This document shows positions 33,288-43,046 of a stretch of DNA of 54,954 nt, in pieces (position 1 is the first letter of the stretch; each line of letters starts with the position of its first letter). A model generated the notes under the pieces. It had not been told where the DNA came from. It ran no database searches and was given only the letters and a program-made list of their open reading frames with translations. The translations under genes were made by a program, and so were the position numbers. The DNA is from Candidatus Aminicenantes bacterium JdFR-78 (GTDB lineage: Bacteria; Acidobacteriota; Aminicenantia; JdFR-78), in assembly GCA_002010665.1 (NCBI GenBank), contig MTON01000024.1, forward strand, positions 5,726 through 60,679. Reading direction: 5' to 3'.

Positions 33288-34108
33288 TTCAATGTTTTTA
33301 ATAATTCTTTTATTAATTTTCTTATTGACGGAATTTTCTTTTCTATATTTTCAACCACCATTTCATGTGAAAGCTCAGAATGAGAGGTTGATTTATTTGC
33401 TACGATTGAAAGAGCAAGTGTTTTTAGATTCAAATAACGAGCAATAATTGATTCAAAAACTATAGACATTCCTACAATGTCAGCATCAATTTTTGAGAGC
33501 ATATTCACCTCAGCAGGAGTTTCGTATGATGGTCCGGTTAGACCTGCATATACACCTTCTGTAATTCGAATATTATTTTCTTCTGCGATTTTTAATATTT
33601 TCTCTTTGAGGTCGTTATCAAATAGAGAAGAGGTATTTAAGAATAATGGATTTCTGGAGTCAACAGGTATTTCTCTTAAGGGATTTTGCCCGGTTAAATT
33701 TATTTGATCCCGTATTACTACAATGTCTCCCTCATTTAATTCTCTATTAATACCTCCTGATGCACAGAACAAAAAGAGATATTTAGCCCCAACCTCCTTA
33801 CTTAGCCATATTGGGAAAGTGCATTGAAGGGGAGTGAATCCTTCGTAAAAATGTAATCTTTTTTTAAAAATTAAAATTTCCTTATCATTCCACATACCAT
33901 AAACCAGTTTTGATTCCTGTCCGGGTATTGAACTCTTTGGAAAGCACGGTAGAGAAGAATAAGAAAACTCTTTCTTTTTTTTAAGTTCTTCGTCTAGGGA
34001 GAAAAATCCAGAGCCAAGAATGAAGGAAATTAAAGGAATAGAAGGTAAATTTTTTCTGAGATAATTTCTGCAGCTATTTAAACTCTTTATAAAATCATTA
34101 TAATTCAT
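33284..34108 (-). CDS. Purine-nucleoside phosphorylase, class I trimeric type
   Basis: Splits purine nucleosides with phosphate into base and ribose-1-phosphate for salvage. Visible motifs are the phosphate loop ILGSGF, CFPKSSIPGQ, RLHFYEG (catalytic His), ASGGIN, and the hallmark YAGLTGPSYETPAE whose Glu binds the purine. The later DIVGMSIVFE and SIVANKS provide Met and Asn to the base pocket. Several positions are divergent (CASGGIN for the usual TNAAGGIN, VFE for VPE), so a shifted nucleoside preference is possible. It belongs to the PNP/MTAP superfamily of about 270 residues. Four-base ATGA overlaps join it to smc upstream and to the radical SAM gene downstream. Confidence 0.9.
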   Translation of the reverse strand: MNYNDFIKSLNSCRNYLRKNLPSIPLISFILGSGFFSLDEELKKKKEFSYSSLPCFPKSSIPGQESKLVYGMWNDKEILIFKKRLHFYEGFTPLQCTFPIWLSKEVGAKYLFLFCASGGINRELNEGDIVVIRDQINLTGQNPLREIPVDSRNPLFLNTSSLFDNDLKEKILKIAEENNIRITEGVYAGLTGPSYETPAEVNMLSKIDADIVGMSIVFESIIARYLNLKTLALSIVANKSTSHSELSHEMVVENIEKKIPSIRKLIKELLKTLK

Positions 34109-37100
34109 TTTTTCTCCAGTTTTATTGAGTACAGACTCGAAACATTTGGTTCTGTCATTGTTACGCCATATATATAGTCTGCAATTTCCATTGTTTTCAA
34201 ATTATGAGTAACAATTAAAAATTGAGTTTTTTCTTTAAGCTGTTCTATGAAATTTAGGAATCTTGTAAGATTGGCGTCGTCCAGGGTTGCATCCACCTCG
34301 TCAAGAATACAGAATGGCGAAGGTTTAAACTGGAAAAGTGCAAAAAGAAAAGCAAGGCTAATTAATGTTTTTTCTCCACCTGAAAAAAGCATTAAATTTT
34401 GAAGTCTTTTACCAGGAGGCTGAGCAATTATTTCTATACCACTTTCAAGTGGATTTTCCTTGTTAGTTAGTTTAAGACCAGCCCTTCCTCCACCGAATAA
34501 TATATTAAAAACTTTTTTAAAATTTTCATTAACTTCATTAAAAGCTTTTAAGAATAATTCTTTGCTTTCTTCATCAATTTTTTCTATTGCCTGATGAGTT
34601 GAATTAATTGACTCCAATAAATCGTTTTTCTGTTGAATGAGGAAATCATATCTTTCTTCCTGAACTCTGTATTCTTCCTCCGCCATCATATTTACTTCTT
34701 TAAAAGAGTCAAGTTTCTTTTTTGCCTTTTCAAGTTCTTCTTCAATTTCCATTAAATCTAGTTTTTCTTCTTTTTCAATTTCTTCTTTTTCAATTTCTTC
34801 AATACTTCTGTTTAATTCGTCCCAGCATTTTTTTTCTAAATTAATCAAATCTCTCTCTAATTCGGCTTTTTTTATTTCCCATTTAATTCTTTCTTCTTTT
34901 ATTTTTTCGTAATTTTCTCTTAACTCATTCAGTTTTTTCTCTTTCCCTTTGTATTCCAGTTTCTTTGATTTTAATGTTTCTTCAAGCCTTTCGATTTCTT
35001 CCTTAATCTCCTTTTCTTTTTTTGTCAGTTCATTGATTTTTAATTCACTTTCACTTAAAAATTTTTTAATTTTATCAATGTCCCTCTCCGCAAAATCAAT
35101 TTCACTTTCAATAATTTTTATTTTATCTTTTAATTTTTTCTTTCTTTCTTTTAATGAATTTAATGTATTAGTCAAATTCTTCATTTTTTCCTGAATTAAA
35201 TTTATTTCTCCATTAATTTTAATTGATTCCTCTGATATATTTTTAAATTTTTCCTGTAATTCGGAAAATTTCTTTTTGGTCTGGAAAAACAATTTATCTT
35301 CCTCACTAATTTTCTTCTGAATTTCTTTTTCTTTCAGATAAAGTTTATTTATTTTTTCTTCAAGTAATTTCTCCTCTTTTTGAGAAATTTCCAGTTCCTG
35401 TTTAAAAACATTGACCCGATTTTTAAGATTTTCAATTTCTTTTTTTAGGAATTCGTAATCTTTGCTTTTTTCCAGATACTTTCTTTCGTATTCAGAGTAA
35501 GAATTATTTTCATTGTTAAGTTCACTAATTAAAGTTTCTAATTCCCCTTTCTTTTCTTTTAGATTCGATTCAAGTAATGAAATTTCTCTTTCTAAGACTT
35601 TTTTTGATTTTAACGCTTCTTTTATTTGTTTCTGAATTTTTAGAATACCTTCTTCTTGAGAAAATTTGATGAGACCATTCTTAAGGATTATATCACCTTC
35701 AAGGGTTATGAAATTTACTTCCGGGTATTTAAGCCATAGATTTAAAGCTGAATTCATGTCTTTCATAACTACAGCATCTTGTAGTGAGAATAGGAACTTT
35801 TGATATTTTTGCTTAATTTTAATCTTTGCTTTTAATATTCCAAGCACATTTGATTCATTTAAAATTCCTTGAGGAATATTAGATTCTGATTTAATATTCT
35901 CTTTTGGTAATAGAAAGAATCCTTTCAAATTTACTTTATTATTTAAAAGATTTATAAGGTCTTTAATTTCAATAGGGATTGCTTTTAATTCTTCTTTCCA
36001 GAATGCATCAGCTGGCTTTAGATAATCGGATTCAACCTCAATAAATTCCACAAGCATGGTATTGTTTTCAGATTGAGTAGGAGAAGTTTCTTTCTTTAAT
36101 TTTTCATAAAATTTTAATTGATTAAGCACATTTTGGAGTTTTTCCCTTTTTTCTTGCAGGTTTTTTTTGATTGATTCAATTAAATTTTTATATTTTCCGA
36201 TTTGGTCTTCAAGAGAGGTTATTTTCTCTTTGCTTTTTTTAAGCGAGTTTTTTAAAGCAGTGAATTCTTTCTCAATTTGAGTTAAATTTTGTTTTTTATT
36301 TTCCAAAAGTTTATTCTCTCCTTCCAGATCATTAATTGATTTTCTTATTTGGTTGGAAAGATTTTCCTTTTCTTTATTCGTGATTAATATCTCGTTTCTT
36401 AGAGAAATTAAATCCTGCTGAAGATTGATTTTTTCTTCCTCTCTCCTTCTTATCTCATCCTGTAATTTTTCTAGCTCTTCTTTAATGGAATTGTGTTTTT
36501 TTCTAATGCCCTCAGCTTCAATCTCTTTATTTTTATAAATTTTCTCAAGAGTATTTTCCTCTTCAGTGAGTTTTTGAGTTCTGTCTTCCAGTTGTCCTAA
36601 CTCATAATTATTTTCCTTTAAATCGGATTTGGCCTTTTGAATTCTATCCTTTAAATATTCCAGTCTTTTTTCCTCCTTTTCCTTCAGAGCAATTAATTTA
36701 GAAATCCGGGAATTTAAAGAGAATAAGTTTGAACGTAATTTTTTCAAAATATTTTCTTGGTTCCATATATTATTTTCGATTTTCGTAAACTTAATCTCTT
36801 CTGATTTTATTCTTTTAAAAATTTCTTTTTCCTTTCCAAAAAATTCATGGTAATTTTCCAAAACTTCTTTTTGATTTTTTCGTAAATCTTTGATTTTTTC
36901 TCTGAAATACACGAAGCTCAAAGTACGAATTCTTTCCCTTAAAATCCTATATCTTCTTGCAGCAGAAGCCTGTCTTTTCAATAGGTTTTTCTGTTTTTCT
37001 ACCTCAGCAATAATATCTTCAAGACGGATTAAATTCTGTTCACTTTCAAATAATTTATTCTGGGTTTGTCTTTTTCTTTCCCTATATTTTCCGATTCCAG

Positions 37101-37572
37101 CAGCTTCCTCTAAAAATAATCTTCTTTCTGCTGGTTTTGCAGTTACAATCTGGTTTATATTTCCCTGAGAGATTACAAAATATTCTTTCTCACCAATTCC
37201 TTCAGCCCATAGTGCATCCTGAATTTCTTTTAATCTGACCCTTTTTCCATTTAATTTATACTCACTTTCTCCGTCTCTAAAAGCCCTATGTTCAATTATT
37301 AATTCCTTTTCTTCATTTCCAATAATTAATGATACATATACCATTCCAAGCGGAGGTCTTCTTGAATTTCCATTAAAGATTATATCCTCGGTTCTGTCCC
37401 CTCTGATATTTTTAAGTCTTTGCTCTCCAAGAACCCAAAGAACAGAGTCAACAATATTACTTTTTCCACATCCATTTGGGCCAACAATAATTGTTACACC
37501 AGGATGAAAGATTATCTTTGTTTTTTCAGGAAAAGATTTAAAACCTTGTATTTCTATTTGCTTAATAAACAT
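34105..37572 (-). CDS. smc: Chromosome segregation protein SMC
   Basis: ATPase that organises and compacts the chromosome as a long coiled-coil dimer. The N-terminal head has Walker A GPNGCGKSNIVDS (about 32-44) and VLGEQRLKNIRG; the C-terminal head has the ABC signature LFSGGEKTLISLAFLFALF and Walker B FCILDEVDATLDD. Between them lie two coiled coils of about 330 residues each, rich in Lys and Glu, around a hinge at about 500-640. The hinge is divergent: TLEGDIILKNGLIKFS stands where most bacterial SMC proteins have a double-glycine dimer motif. The full length of 1155 residues is normal. It is the first gene of the five-gene operon; ScpA and ScpB are not in the window. Confidence 0.95.
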   Translation of the reverse strand: MFIKQIEIQGFKSFPEKTKIIFHPGVTIIVGPNGCGKSNIVDSVLWVLGEQRLKNIRGDRTEDIIFNGNSRRPPLGMVYVSLIIGNEEKELIIEHRAFRDGESEYKLNGKRVRLKEIQDALWAEGIGEKEYFVISQGNINQIVTAKPAERRLFLEEAAGIGKYRERKRQTQNKLFESEQNLIRLEDIIAEVEKQKNLLKRQASAARRYRILRERIRTLSFVYFREKIKDLRKNQKEVLENYHEFFGKEKEIFKRIKSEEIKFTKIENNIWNQENILKKLRSNLFSLNSRISKLIALKEKEEKRLEYLKDRIQKAKSDLKENNYELGQLEDRTQKLTEEENTLEKIYKNKEIEAEGIRKKHNSIKEELEKLQDEIRRREEEKINLQQDLISLRNEILITNKEKENLSNQIRKSINDLEGENKLLENKKQNLTQIEKEFTALKNSLKKSKEKITSLEDQIGKYKNLIESIKKNLQEKREKLQNVLNQLKFYEKLKKETSPTQSENNTMLVEFIEVESDYLKPADAFWKEELKAIPIEIKDLINLLNNKVNLKGFFLLPKENIKSESNIPQGILNESNVLGILKAKIKIKQKYQKFLFSLQDAVVMKDMNSALNLWLKYPEVNFITLEGDIILKNGLIKFSQEEGILKIQKQIKEALKSKKVLEREISLLESNLKEKKGELETLISELNNENNSYSEYERKYLEKSKDYEFLKKEIENLKNRVNVFKQELEISQKEEKLLEEKINKLYLKEKEIQKKISEEDKLFFQTKKKFSELQEKFKNISEESIKINGEINLIQEKMKNLTNTLNSLKERKKKLKDKIKIIESEIDFAERDIDKIKKFLSESELKINELTKKEKEIKEEIERLEETLKSKKLEYKGKEKKLNELRENYEKIKEERIKWEIKKAELERDLINLEKKCWDELNRSIEEIEKEEIEKEEKLDLMEIEEELEKAKKKLDSFKEVNMMAEEEYRVQEERYDFLIQQKNDLLESINSTHQAIEKIDEESKELFLKAFNEVNENFKKVFNILFGGGRAGLKLTNKENPLESGIEIIAQPPGKRLQNLMLFSGGEKTLISLAFLFALFQFKPSPFCILDEVDATLDDANLTRFLNFIEQLKEKTQFLIVTHNLKTMEIADYIYGVTMTEPNVSSLYSIKLEKK

Positions 37573-37587
37573 CCCAATTTCGTGTTC

Positions 37588-37617
37588 TTGACAATTTAAA
37601 CATATTTAATTTACATT
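37588..37617 (+). promoter_or_regulatory. sigma70-like promoter of tRNA-Thr
   Basis: TTGACA at 37588-37593, 18 bases, TACATT at 37612-37617. The predicted start is near 37624, five bases ahead of the tRNA. The perfect -35 lies only 15 bases before the smc start on the other strand. Confidence 0.5.
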
Positions 37618-37628
37618 TAATTTAGTAA

Positions 37629-37700
<72 letters not shown>

Positions 37701-37795
37701 CATTTTCCCAATTTTTAGATGGAAATAATAACATAAAAAGAGACAATAATAAAGGAAAATTGAAATAACTAAAAATTCCATAATTTTAAAAATTA

Positions 37796-37824
37796 TTGAC
37801 AAGTGTTTTTCAATTTTTTATAGT
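37796..37824 (+). promoter_or_regulatory. sigma70-like promoter of the sirtuin-radC-larC-folE-metG run
   Basis: TTGACA at 37796-37801, 17 bases, TATAGT at 37819-37824, immediately before the ATG at 37839. The expected start near 37831 leaves only about eight bases of leader, so the message could be almost leaderless. Confidence 0.6.
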
Positions 37825-37838
37825 GGTTCTAAATTGAC

Positions 37839-38567
37839 ATGCTGGAAGAGATAATTAGAAATTTGAAAAATAGTAAAAAAATAGTTGTTCTTACTGGTTC
37901 GGGTGTTTCTGCGGAAAGCGGAATTCCAACTTTTCGTGGAAAAGATGGTTTATGGAAGAGATTTCGTGCTGAGGAACTGGCAACTCCCCATGCATTTTCT
38001 CGTGACCCAAAGCTTGTGTGGGAATGGTATAACTGGAGAAGAGAAATTATAGCTTCAAAAGAACCGAATCCAGCTCATAAGGTTTTAGCTTCGTGGGAAG
38101 AAAGATTTCCGGAATTTTATCTTATTACTCAGAATATCGATGGTTTGCACCAGAAAGCAGGCTCAAAAAAAGTTATTGAACTTCATGGTAATATCTGGGA
38201 GGTCAAATGCACAAAAGAAGGGATAATATCTGAAAATAGAGAAGTTCCTCTAAAGGAGATTCCACCTAAATGTTCTTCTTGTGGTGCACTTTTAAGACCC
38301 AATGTTGTATGGTTTGGAGAATCTCTTGACCAAGCTACATTAAATCGAGCAATAGACTTGAGCACCAATTGTGATATTATGTTTGTAATAGGAACCTCAG
38401 TGATAGTTCAGCCTGCAGCTTCACTTCCATATTTTGCACTTAAGGAAGGGGCTTCAGTTGTAGAAATAAATATAGAGGAGACACTTCTAACTCCACATGT
38501 AAATTATTTTTTGAAAGGAAAAGCAGGCGAAATTTTGCCTGAATTAAACAAAAAATTAATTTCATAA
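37839..38567 (+). CDS. cobB: NAD-dependent protein deacylase, sirtuin (CobB/SIRT5-like)
   Basis: Removes acyl groups from lysines using NAD. The NAD-binding GSGVSAESGIPTFRG is at residues 20-34, TQNIDGLH near 98-105, and the catalytic His116 in ELHGNIWE. The zinc module keeps Cys in VKCTKEG and the CSSC pair, as in E. coli CobB, where the first pair is also incomplete. Tyr64 and Arg67 in YNWRR form the YxxR pair that in SIRT5/CobB binds succinyl or malonyl groups, so desuccinylase activity is possible. Length of 242 fits the class. It starts a run of same-strand genes: radC follows after four bases. Confidence 0.92.
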   Translation: MLEEIIRNLKNSKKIVVLTGSGVSAESGIPTFRGKDGLWKRFRAEELATPHAFSRDPKLVWEWYNWRREIIASKEPNPAHKVLASWEERFPEFYLITQNIDGLHQKAGSKKVIELHGNIWEVKCTKEGIISENREVPLKEIPPKCSSCGALLRPNVVWFGESLDQATLNRAIDLSTNCDIMFVIGTSVIVQPAASLPYFALKEGASVVEINIEETLLTPHVNYFLKGKAGEILPELNKKLIS

Positions 38568-38571
38568 GCAT

Positions 38572-39267
38572 ATGAGCGAATCAAAAGAATATCGTATCAG
38601 AATTAAGGAACTTCCTCTTGAAGGAAGACCGAGGGAAAGATTATCTATTTTTGGGCCTGAAGCCCTTTCTGATGCTGAACTTCTTGCAATCATTCTTGGG
38701 TCAGGTACTAAAAATCTTTCTGCTATTGACTTAGCTCATCAAATACTCAAAGAAGTCAATGGTATAAAGGGTTTGGATAGAAAAAGTTTTAATGAGTTAG
38801 CCCGTTTTCATGGTGTTGGAAAAGCAAAAGCAGCTCAGATCATTGCTGCTTTTGAGCTTTCGAGAAGAATAGTCTCCTATCAGGATAAGAAGATAAAATT
38901 GAAATCTCCTCAGGATGTAGCCAATTATCTTTTTCCTAGACTAAGAAGTTTAAACAAAGAGCATTTTGGTATTTTGATTTTGGATTCCAAAAATAAGTTA
39001 AAAAAAGATATTTGTATTTCAATCGGTGATTTAAACTCAAGTGTTGTCCATCCAAGAGAAATTTTCCATGAAGCTATTCTCGAATTAGCATCATCCATTA
39101 TTCTTTATCACAATCATCCCTCTGGCGAACCAGAACCAAGCGACATTGATAAACAATTAACTTCAAAAATTGTTCAAGCAGGTAAAATTTTATCAATTGA
39201 TGTTTTAGACCATGTTATAATCGGAGACGAAAGCTATTTCAGTTTTAAAGAAAATGGACTTATATAA
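38572..39267 (+). CDS. radC: DNA repair protein RadC-type JAB/MPN domain protein
   Basis: Widespread family of uncertain role; despite its name, a repair function is not well supported. Residues 1-100 contain a helix-hairpin-helix segment (GVGKAKAAQIIAAFELSRRI). The C-terminal MPN+ domain has the JAMM metal motif HNHPSGEPEPSDID, with the upstream Glu in HPREIFHEA, so it is predicted to be a metal-dependent hydrolase. The length of 231 residues and overall pattern match chromosomal RadC. The ATG follows the sirtuin stop by four bases, and a 49-base gap leads to larC. Confidence 0.94.
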   Translation: MSESKEYRIRIKELPLEGRPRERLSIFGPEALSDAELLAIILGSGTKNLSAIDLAHQILKEVNGIKGLDRKSFNELARFHGVGKAKAAQIIAAFELSRRIVSYQDKKIKLKSPQDVANYLFPRLRSLNKEHFGILILDSKNKLKKDICISIGDLNSSVVHPREIFHEAILELASSIILYHNHPSGEPEPSDIDKQLTSKIVQAGKILSIDVLDHVIIGDESYFSFKENGLI

Positions 39268-39316
39268 TTGTGATTTATGAATCTTGAATTACGAATTTTA
39301 AGTGGAGTATTAAATT

Positions 39317-40492
39317 ATGAAATTTGTTTATTTTGATTGTATGGCTGGAATAAGCGGAGACATGGTTCTGGGTGCTCTTATAGATTTAGGTATTTCTGCT
39401 ACTGAATTTAAAAATAATATGGAAAGACTACATCTTCCAGTGGATATTGAAATTTTGGAGGTTAGGAGAGCATCCCTTAGAGGGACAAAAGTTAATGTGC
39501 TGGTGAAAGAGGGAAGTTCTCCCAGAAAATTCTCTGATATTAAGGAAATAATAGAAAAAACTGATTTTTCTAATTGGGTTAAAGAAAAGTCCCTTGAAAT
39601 TTTTGAAAGGCTTTTTAAAGCAGAATCAAAAGTTCATGGGGTTCGTTTCGACGAGGCGCACCTTCATGAAGCAGGGGCTGATGATGCTTTGATAGATGTG
39701 GTGGGAGCTTGTTTTTTGCTTGAAAAATTGAATATTAAAAAGATTTATTCCTCCCCATTAAACCTGGGGAATGGGTGGATAAATACAGAACATGGTGTTT
39801 TACCCGTTCCTCCTCCTGCAGTAGCTGAAATTTTAAAAAATATTCCGGTTTATTCAGCTCATGTTAAAGGAGAATTAGTTACTCCTACAGGTGCTTCTAT
39901 AATAGCCACTCTGTGTTCGAAATTTTCAGATTTTCCGGAAATAGAATATGAAAAAATTGGATACGGAGCTGGTTCAAAAGATTTCCCAGATTTTCCAAAT
40001 ATCTTAAGAGCATTCTATGGTGAAATTAATAAAGAAAAGATTGGAGAAAAAGAGAGAATCTATGTAATAGAAACAAATATCGATGATATAAATCCTCAAT
40101 TTCTCGGAGCTTTTTTTACAAAAGCTCTTTCCTTAGGCGCTCTCGATGTTTTTCTCACACCTGTTGTGATGAAAAAAAATAGATTGGGAAACAAATTGAC
40201 CATTCTAACCAAGCCTGATAAAATAAATAGTCTACTGGAAAGTCTTTTCAAGGAAACAACTTCTATTGGAGTAAGATATTTTCCAGTTGAGAGAATTGTT
40301 TTAAAGAGAGAGATTAAGAAAGTGAAAGTTTTCAATCAAGAAGTTGGAATTAAAATTTCCTATTTAAAGGAAGATGAAATTAATATTCAGCCAGAATTTT
40401 CTGATTGTGAGAAGGTAGCTGAGATGACTGGGAAATCAATTAAAGAGATTTATCAGATTGCAATAACTGAGTATTTAAAAAGCAAAAAATAG
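39317..40492 (+). CDS. larC: Nickel insertion protein LarC (nickel-pincer cofactor synthesis)
   Basis: CTP-dependent cyclometallase that inserts nickel into pyridinium bis-thiocarboxylic acid to give the NPN cofactor of lactate racemase and related epimerases. Recognisable: [48 protein letters not shown] and LVTPTGASI, all characteristic of the LarC N-terminal half, then [13 protein letters not shown] for the CTP domain. It is a single full-length gene of 391 residues, whereas Lactobacillus plantarum uses a frameshift-linked pair. The partner genes larB, larE and larA are not in this window. A GTGGAG Shine-Dalgarno precedes it, and folE lies 13 bases downstream. Confidence 0.92.
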   Translation: MKFVYFDCMAGISGDMVLGALIDLGISATEFKNNMERLHLPVDIEILEVRRASLRGTKVNVLVKEGSSPRKFSDIKEIIEKTDFSNWVKEKSLEIFERLFKAESKVHGVRFDEAHLHEAGADDALIDVVGACFLLEKLNIKKIYSSPLNLGNGWINTEHGVLPVPPPAVAEILKNIPVYSAHVKGELVTPTGASIIATLCSKFSDFPEIEYEKIGYGAGSKDFPDFPNILRAFYGEINKEKIGEKERIYVIETNIDDINPQFLGAFFTKALSLGALDVFLTPVVMKKNRLGNKLTILTKPDKINSLLESLFKETTSIGVRYFPVERIVLKREIKKVKVFNQEVGIKISYLKEDEINIQPEFSDCEKVAEMTGKSIKEIYQIAITEYLKSKK

Positions 40493-40505
40493 TCTGGAGA
40501 GAAAA

Positions 40506-41069
40506 TTGGATTTAAAAAAAATCGAAAAAGGAGTTAAATTAATACTTGAAGGAGTAGGAGAGGACCCTCAAAGACCTGGTTTGAAGAAAACTCCTCAAAG
40601 AGTTGCTCGCATGTTTTCTGAGATATTAGGTGGGATTGAGGAAGACCCAAAAGCTCATTTAAAAGCTATAGAGGAAGAGCATCATGATGAGATGGTTATA
40701 ATAAAGAATATTCCTCTTTATTCAATGTGTGAACATCATCTTCTTCCTTTTGCAGGATTTGCTCATGTTGCATACATTCCTTCAGGGGGGAGAATTGTTG
40801 GTTTGAGTAAGATCGCAAAGGTTGTTGATATTTTGTCAAGACGACTCCAGGTTCAAGAAAGATTGACAAAACAGATTGCAGATTTAATAGAAGAATCCAT
40901 AAAGCCTCTTGGGGTTATGGTAGTGATAGAAGCCGAGCACATGTGCATGTCAATGAGAGGAGTTAAGAAACCTCGTTCAATTACTGTAACTTCTGCTGTG
41001 CGAGGTTCCTTTAGAAAGAGTGCTGTAACCAGGTCTGAAGCTATGGAGTTGATTAAGGGAAAAATGTGA
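40506..41069 (+). CDS. folE: GTP cyclohydrolase I
   Basis: Converts GTP to dihydroneopterin triphosphate, first step of folate (and of some queuosine/tetrahydrobiopterin) synthesis. Zinc ligands are Cys in [10 protein letters not shown] with its His and Cys in [29 protein letters not shown] is the family signature, and [15 protein letters not shown] the end motif. The start is a TTG, with TGGAGA six bases upstream; no ATG fits the conserved beginning [13 protein letters not shown]. It forms the folate side of the cluster together with the 5-formyltetrahydrofolate cyclo-ligase-like gene beyond metG. Length of 187 residues is typical. Confidence 0.95.
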   Translation: MDLKKIEKGVKLILEGVGEDPQRPGLKKTPQRVARMFSEILGGIEEDPKAHLKAIEEEHHDEMVIIKNIPLYSMCEHHLLPFAGFAHVAYIPSGGRIVGLSKIAKVVDILSRRLQVQERLTKQIADLIEESIKPLGVMVVIEAEHMCMSMRGVKKPRSITVTSAVRGSFRKSAVTRSEAMELIKGKM

Positions 41070-41132
41070 AATGTGAATGATGGATTGTAATGGTTAAAGG
41101 TAAATGTTGAAAGATAAAAGGTGAGAGGTGAG

Positions 41133-43046
41133 ATGAAAGAAGGGAAAAAGACATTTTATGTGACAACGCCAATTTATTATGTTAATGATGTGCCTCATAT
41201 AGGACATGCCTATACCACTATTATTGCGGATGCAATAGCCCGATTTGAACGAATGATGGGAAGAAAAGTTTTCTTTTTAACAGGAACCGACGAGCATGGG
41301 CAGAAAGTTCAAAAGGCTGCAGAGCAGAAAGGACTTTCACCCAAGGAACTGGCTGATAGGGTGGTGGTAAATTATAAAAAGCTATGGAAAGACCTTAATA
41401 TTTCCTATGATTTTTTTATAAGAACCACGCAAGAAAATCACGAGAAAGGTGTTCAAGAAATATTTATGAAATTGAAAGAAAAGGGAGACATATATAAAGG
41501 AATTTATAAAGGATGGTATTGTATTTCCTGTGAAAATTTTCTCTCAGAGGATGTTCCTTTGAATGAAGATGGAACAAAGACCTGTCCAGATTGTGGCAAG
41601 CTTACAGAAATCGTTGAAGAGGAATGTTACTTCTTCAAACTTTCAAAATATCAGAGACCACTTCTTGATTTTTATTCCAAAAATCCAAATTTTGTTCGCC
41701 CAAAAGGAAGAATGAACGAAGTGGTCAGTTTTGTGAAAAGGGGATTAAAGGATTTATCAATCACAAGAACAACTGTAAAATGGGGTATTCCTGTCCCTGA
41801 TGATCCAAAACACACGATTTATGTCTGGTTTGATGCATTACACAACTATTTAACTGGAATTGGTTATGGATGGAATGAAGACCTTTTTCATAAATTCTGG
41901 CCCGCGGATTTGCATCTTATAGGAAAAGATATATTAAGATTTCACGCTATTTACTGGCCTGCCTTTCTCATGGCAGCTGGACTCCCACTCCCAGAAGTTG
42001 TTTACGGACATGGATGGTGGCTAAAAGATGAAACTAAAATGTCGAAATCAAAGGGTAATGTTCTTGACCCTTATTTAATAATTAATACATTTGGCGCTGA
42101 TCCATTGAGATACTTTCTTTTAAGAGAGATTCCAATAGGTCAGGATGGTAATTTTTCCCATCAGGGATTTCTTCATAGAGTTAATTCTGATTTGGCAAAT
42201 GATTTAGGGAATCTTGTTTCAAGAACTTTAACAATGGTTCATAAATATTTTGACGGTGAGATCAAAGAAATCGGGGAGGAAGAAGAAAAAGACAGAGAAT
42301 TAGAAAATGAATTTGAAAATTTGAAAAATAATTATATTCAGCTTTTTGAAGAATATGCAATAAGCAGAGCACTAGAGGAAATCTGGAGATACATAAATCT
42401 TATAAATAAATATTTGGCAGAAAATGAGCCATGGAAACTGGCTAAAGAAAATAAAAACAGGCAAAGATTGGCAAGAATTCTCTATCAGGTACTTGCTGGA
42501 TTAAGAGGAGTAGCATATTTGATTTATCCTGTTATGCCTGTTTCTTCTAAGAAAATTTTGGAATTTCTCGGTGAAAATGTGGAAGTTGAATTAGAAAATT
42601 TACTTGATTTAAAATTTTCTGACTTCAAGCCTGTCAAGAAAATTGCAAAACCTGAAGTTTTATTTCCACGAATAGATTTGAAAGACTTTTTAGAAATGCC
42701 AGAGAAAAAGGAGGAGAAAATGGAACAGATCACATTCGATGAGTTCAAAAAAATGGATTTAAGGGTTGCAGAAATATTAAAGGCAGAGAGAGTGGAAGGC
42801 ACGGAGAAACTTTTAAAACTGGAAATAGATATAGGGACAGAAAAAAGGCAGATTGTAGCTGGAGTAGCTGATGTCTATCCTCCTGAGAAGTTAATTGGAA
42901 AGAAAATAATTGTCGTTGCAAATCTTAAACCAGCAGTAATAAGGGGGGTAGAATCTCAGGGTATGCTTTTAGCTGCTGATTTAGAAGGAAAGCCAATCAT
43001 TCCCTTCTTTGAAGAGGACGTTCCTCCTGGCACAAAAGTCAGATAA
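41133..43046 (+). CDS. metG: Methionyl-tRNA synthetase with C-terminal tRNA-binding domain
   Basis: Charges tRNA-Met. The ATG at 41133 has GAGGTGAG directly upstream and is preferred over a GTG at 41121 that would add four residues. Class I motifs are PHIGHAYTT (HIGH) and KMSKSKGN; the zinc insert is a four-Cys knuckle, CISC then CPDC. The anticodon-binding helical domain is at about 370-520. From about 530, ITFDEFKKMDLRVAEILK to the end forms the Trbp111/EMAP-like domain with IVAGVADVY and NLKPAVIRGVESQGMLLAA, which improves tRNA binding and dimer formation. The stop overlaps the convergent cyclo-ligase gene by eight bases. Confidence 0.96.
   Translation: MKEGKKTFYVTTPIYYVNDVPHIGHAYTTIIADAIARFERMMGRKVFFLTGTDEHGQKVQKAAEQKGLSPKELADRVVVNYKKLWKDLNISYDFFIRTTQENHEKGVQEIFMKLKEKGDIYKGIYKGWYCISCENFLSEDVPLNEDGTKTCPDCGKLTEIVEEECYFFKLSKYQRPLLDFYSKNPNFVRPKGRMNEVVSFVKRGLKDLSITRTTVKWGIPVPDDPKHTIYVWFDALHNYLTGIGYGWNEDLFHKFWPADLHLIGKDILRFHAIYWPAFLMAAGLPLPEVVYGHGWWLKDETKMSKSKGNVLDPYLIINTFGADPLRYFLLREIPIGQDGNFSHQGFLHRVNSDLANDLGNLVSRTLTMVHKYFDGEIKEIGEEEEKDRELENEFENLKNNYIQLFEEYAISRALEEIWRYINLINKYLAENEPWKLAKENKNRQRLARILYQVLAGLRGVAYLIYPVMPVSSKKILEFLGENVEVELENLLDLKFSDFKPVKKIAKPEVLFPRIDLKDFLEMPEKKEEKMEQITFDEFKKMDLRVAEILKAERVEGTEKLLKLEIDIGTEKRQIVAGVADVYPPEKLIGKKIIVVANLKPAVIRGVESQGMLLAADLEGKPIIPFFEEDVPPGTKVR

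Noticed and set aside
41070..41132. Possible T-box or other riboswitch before metG
   Set aside because: Only 63 bases, purine-rich, with no stem structure or T-box sequence visible.
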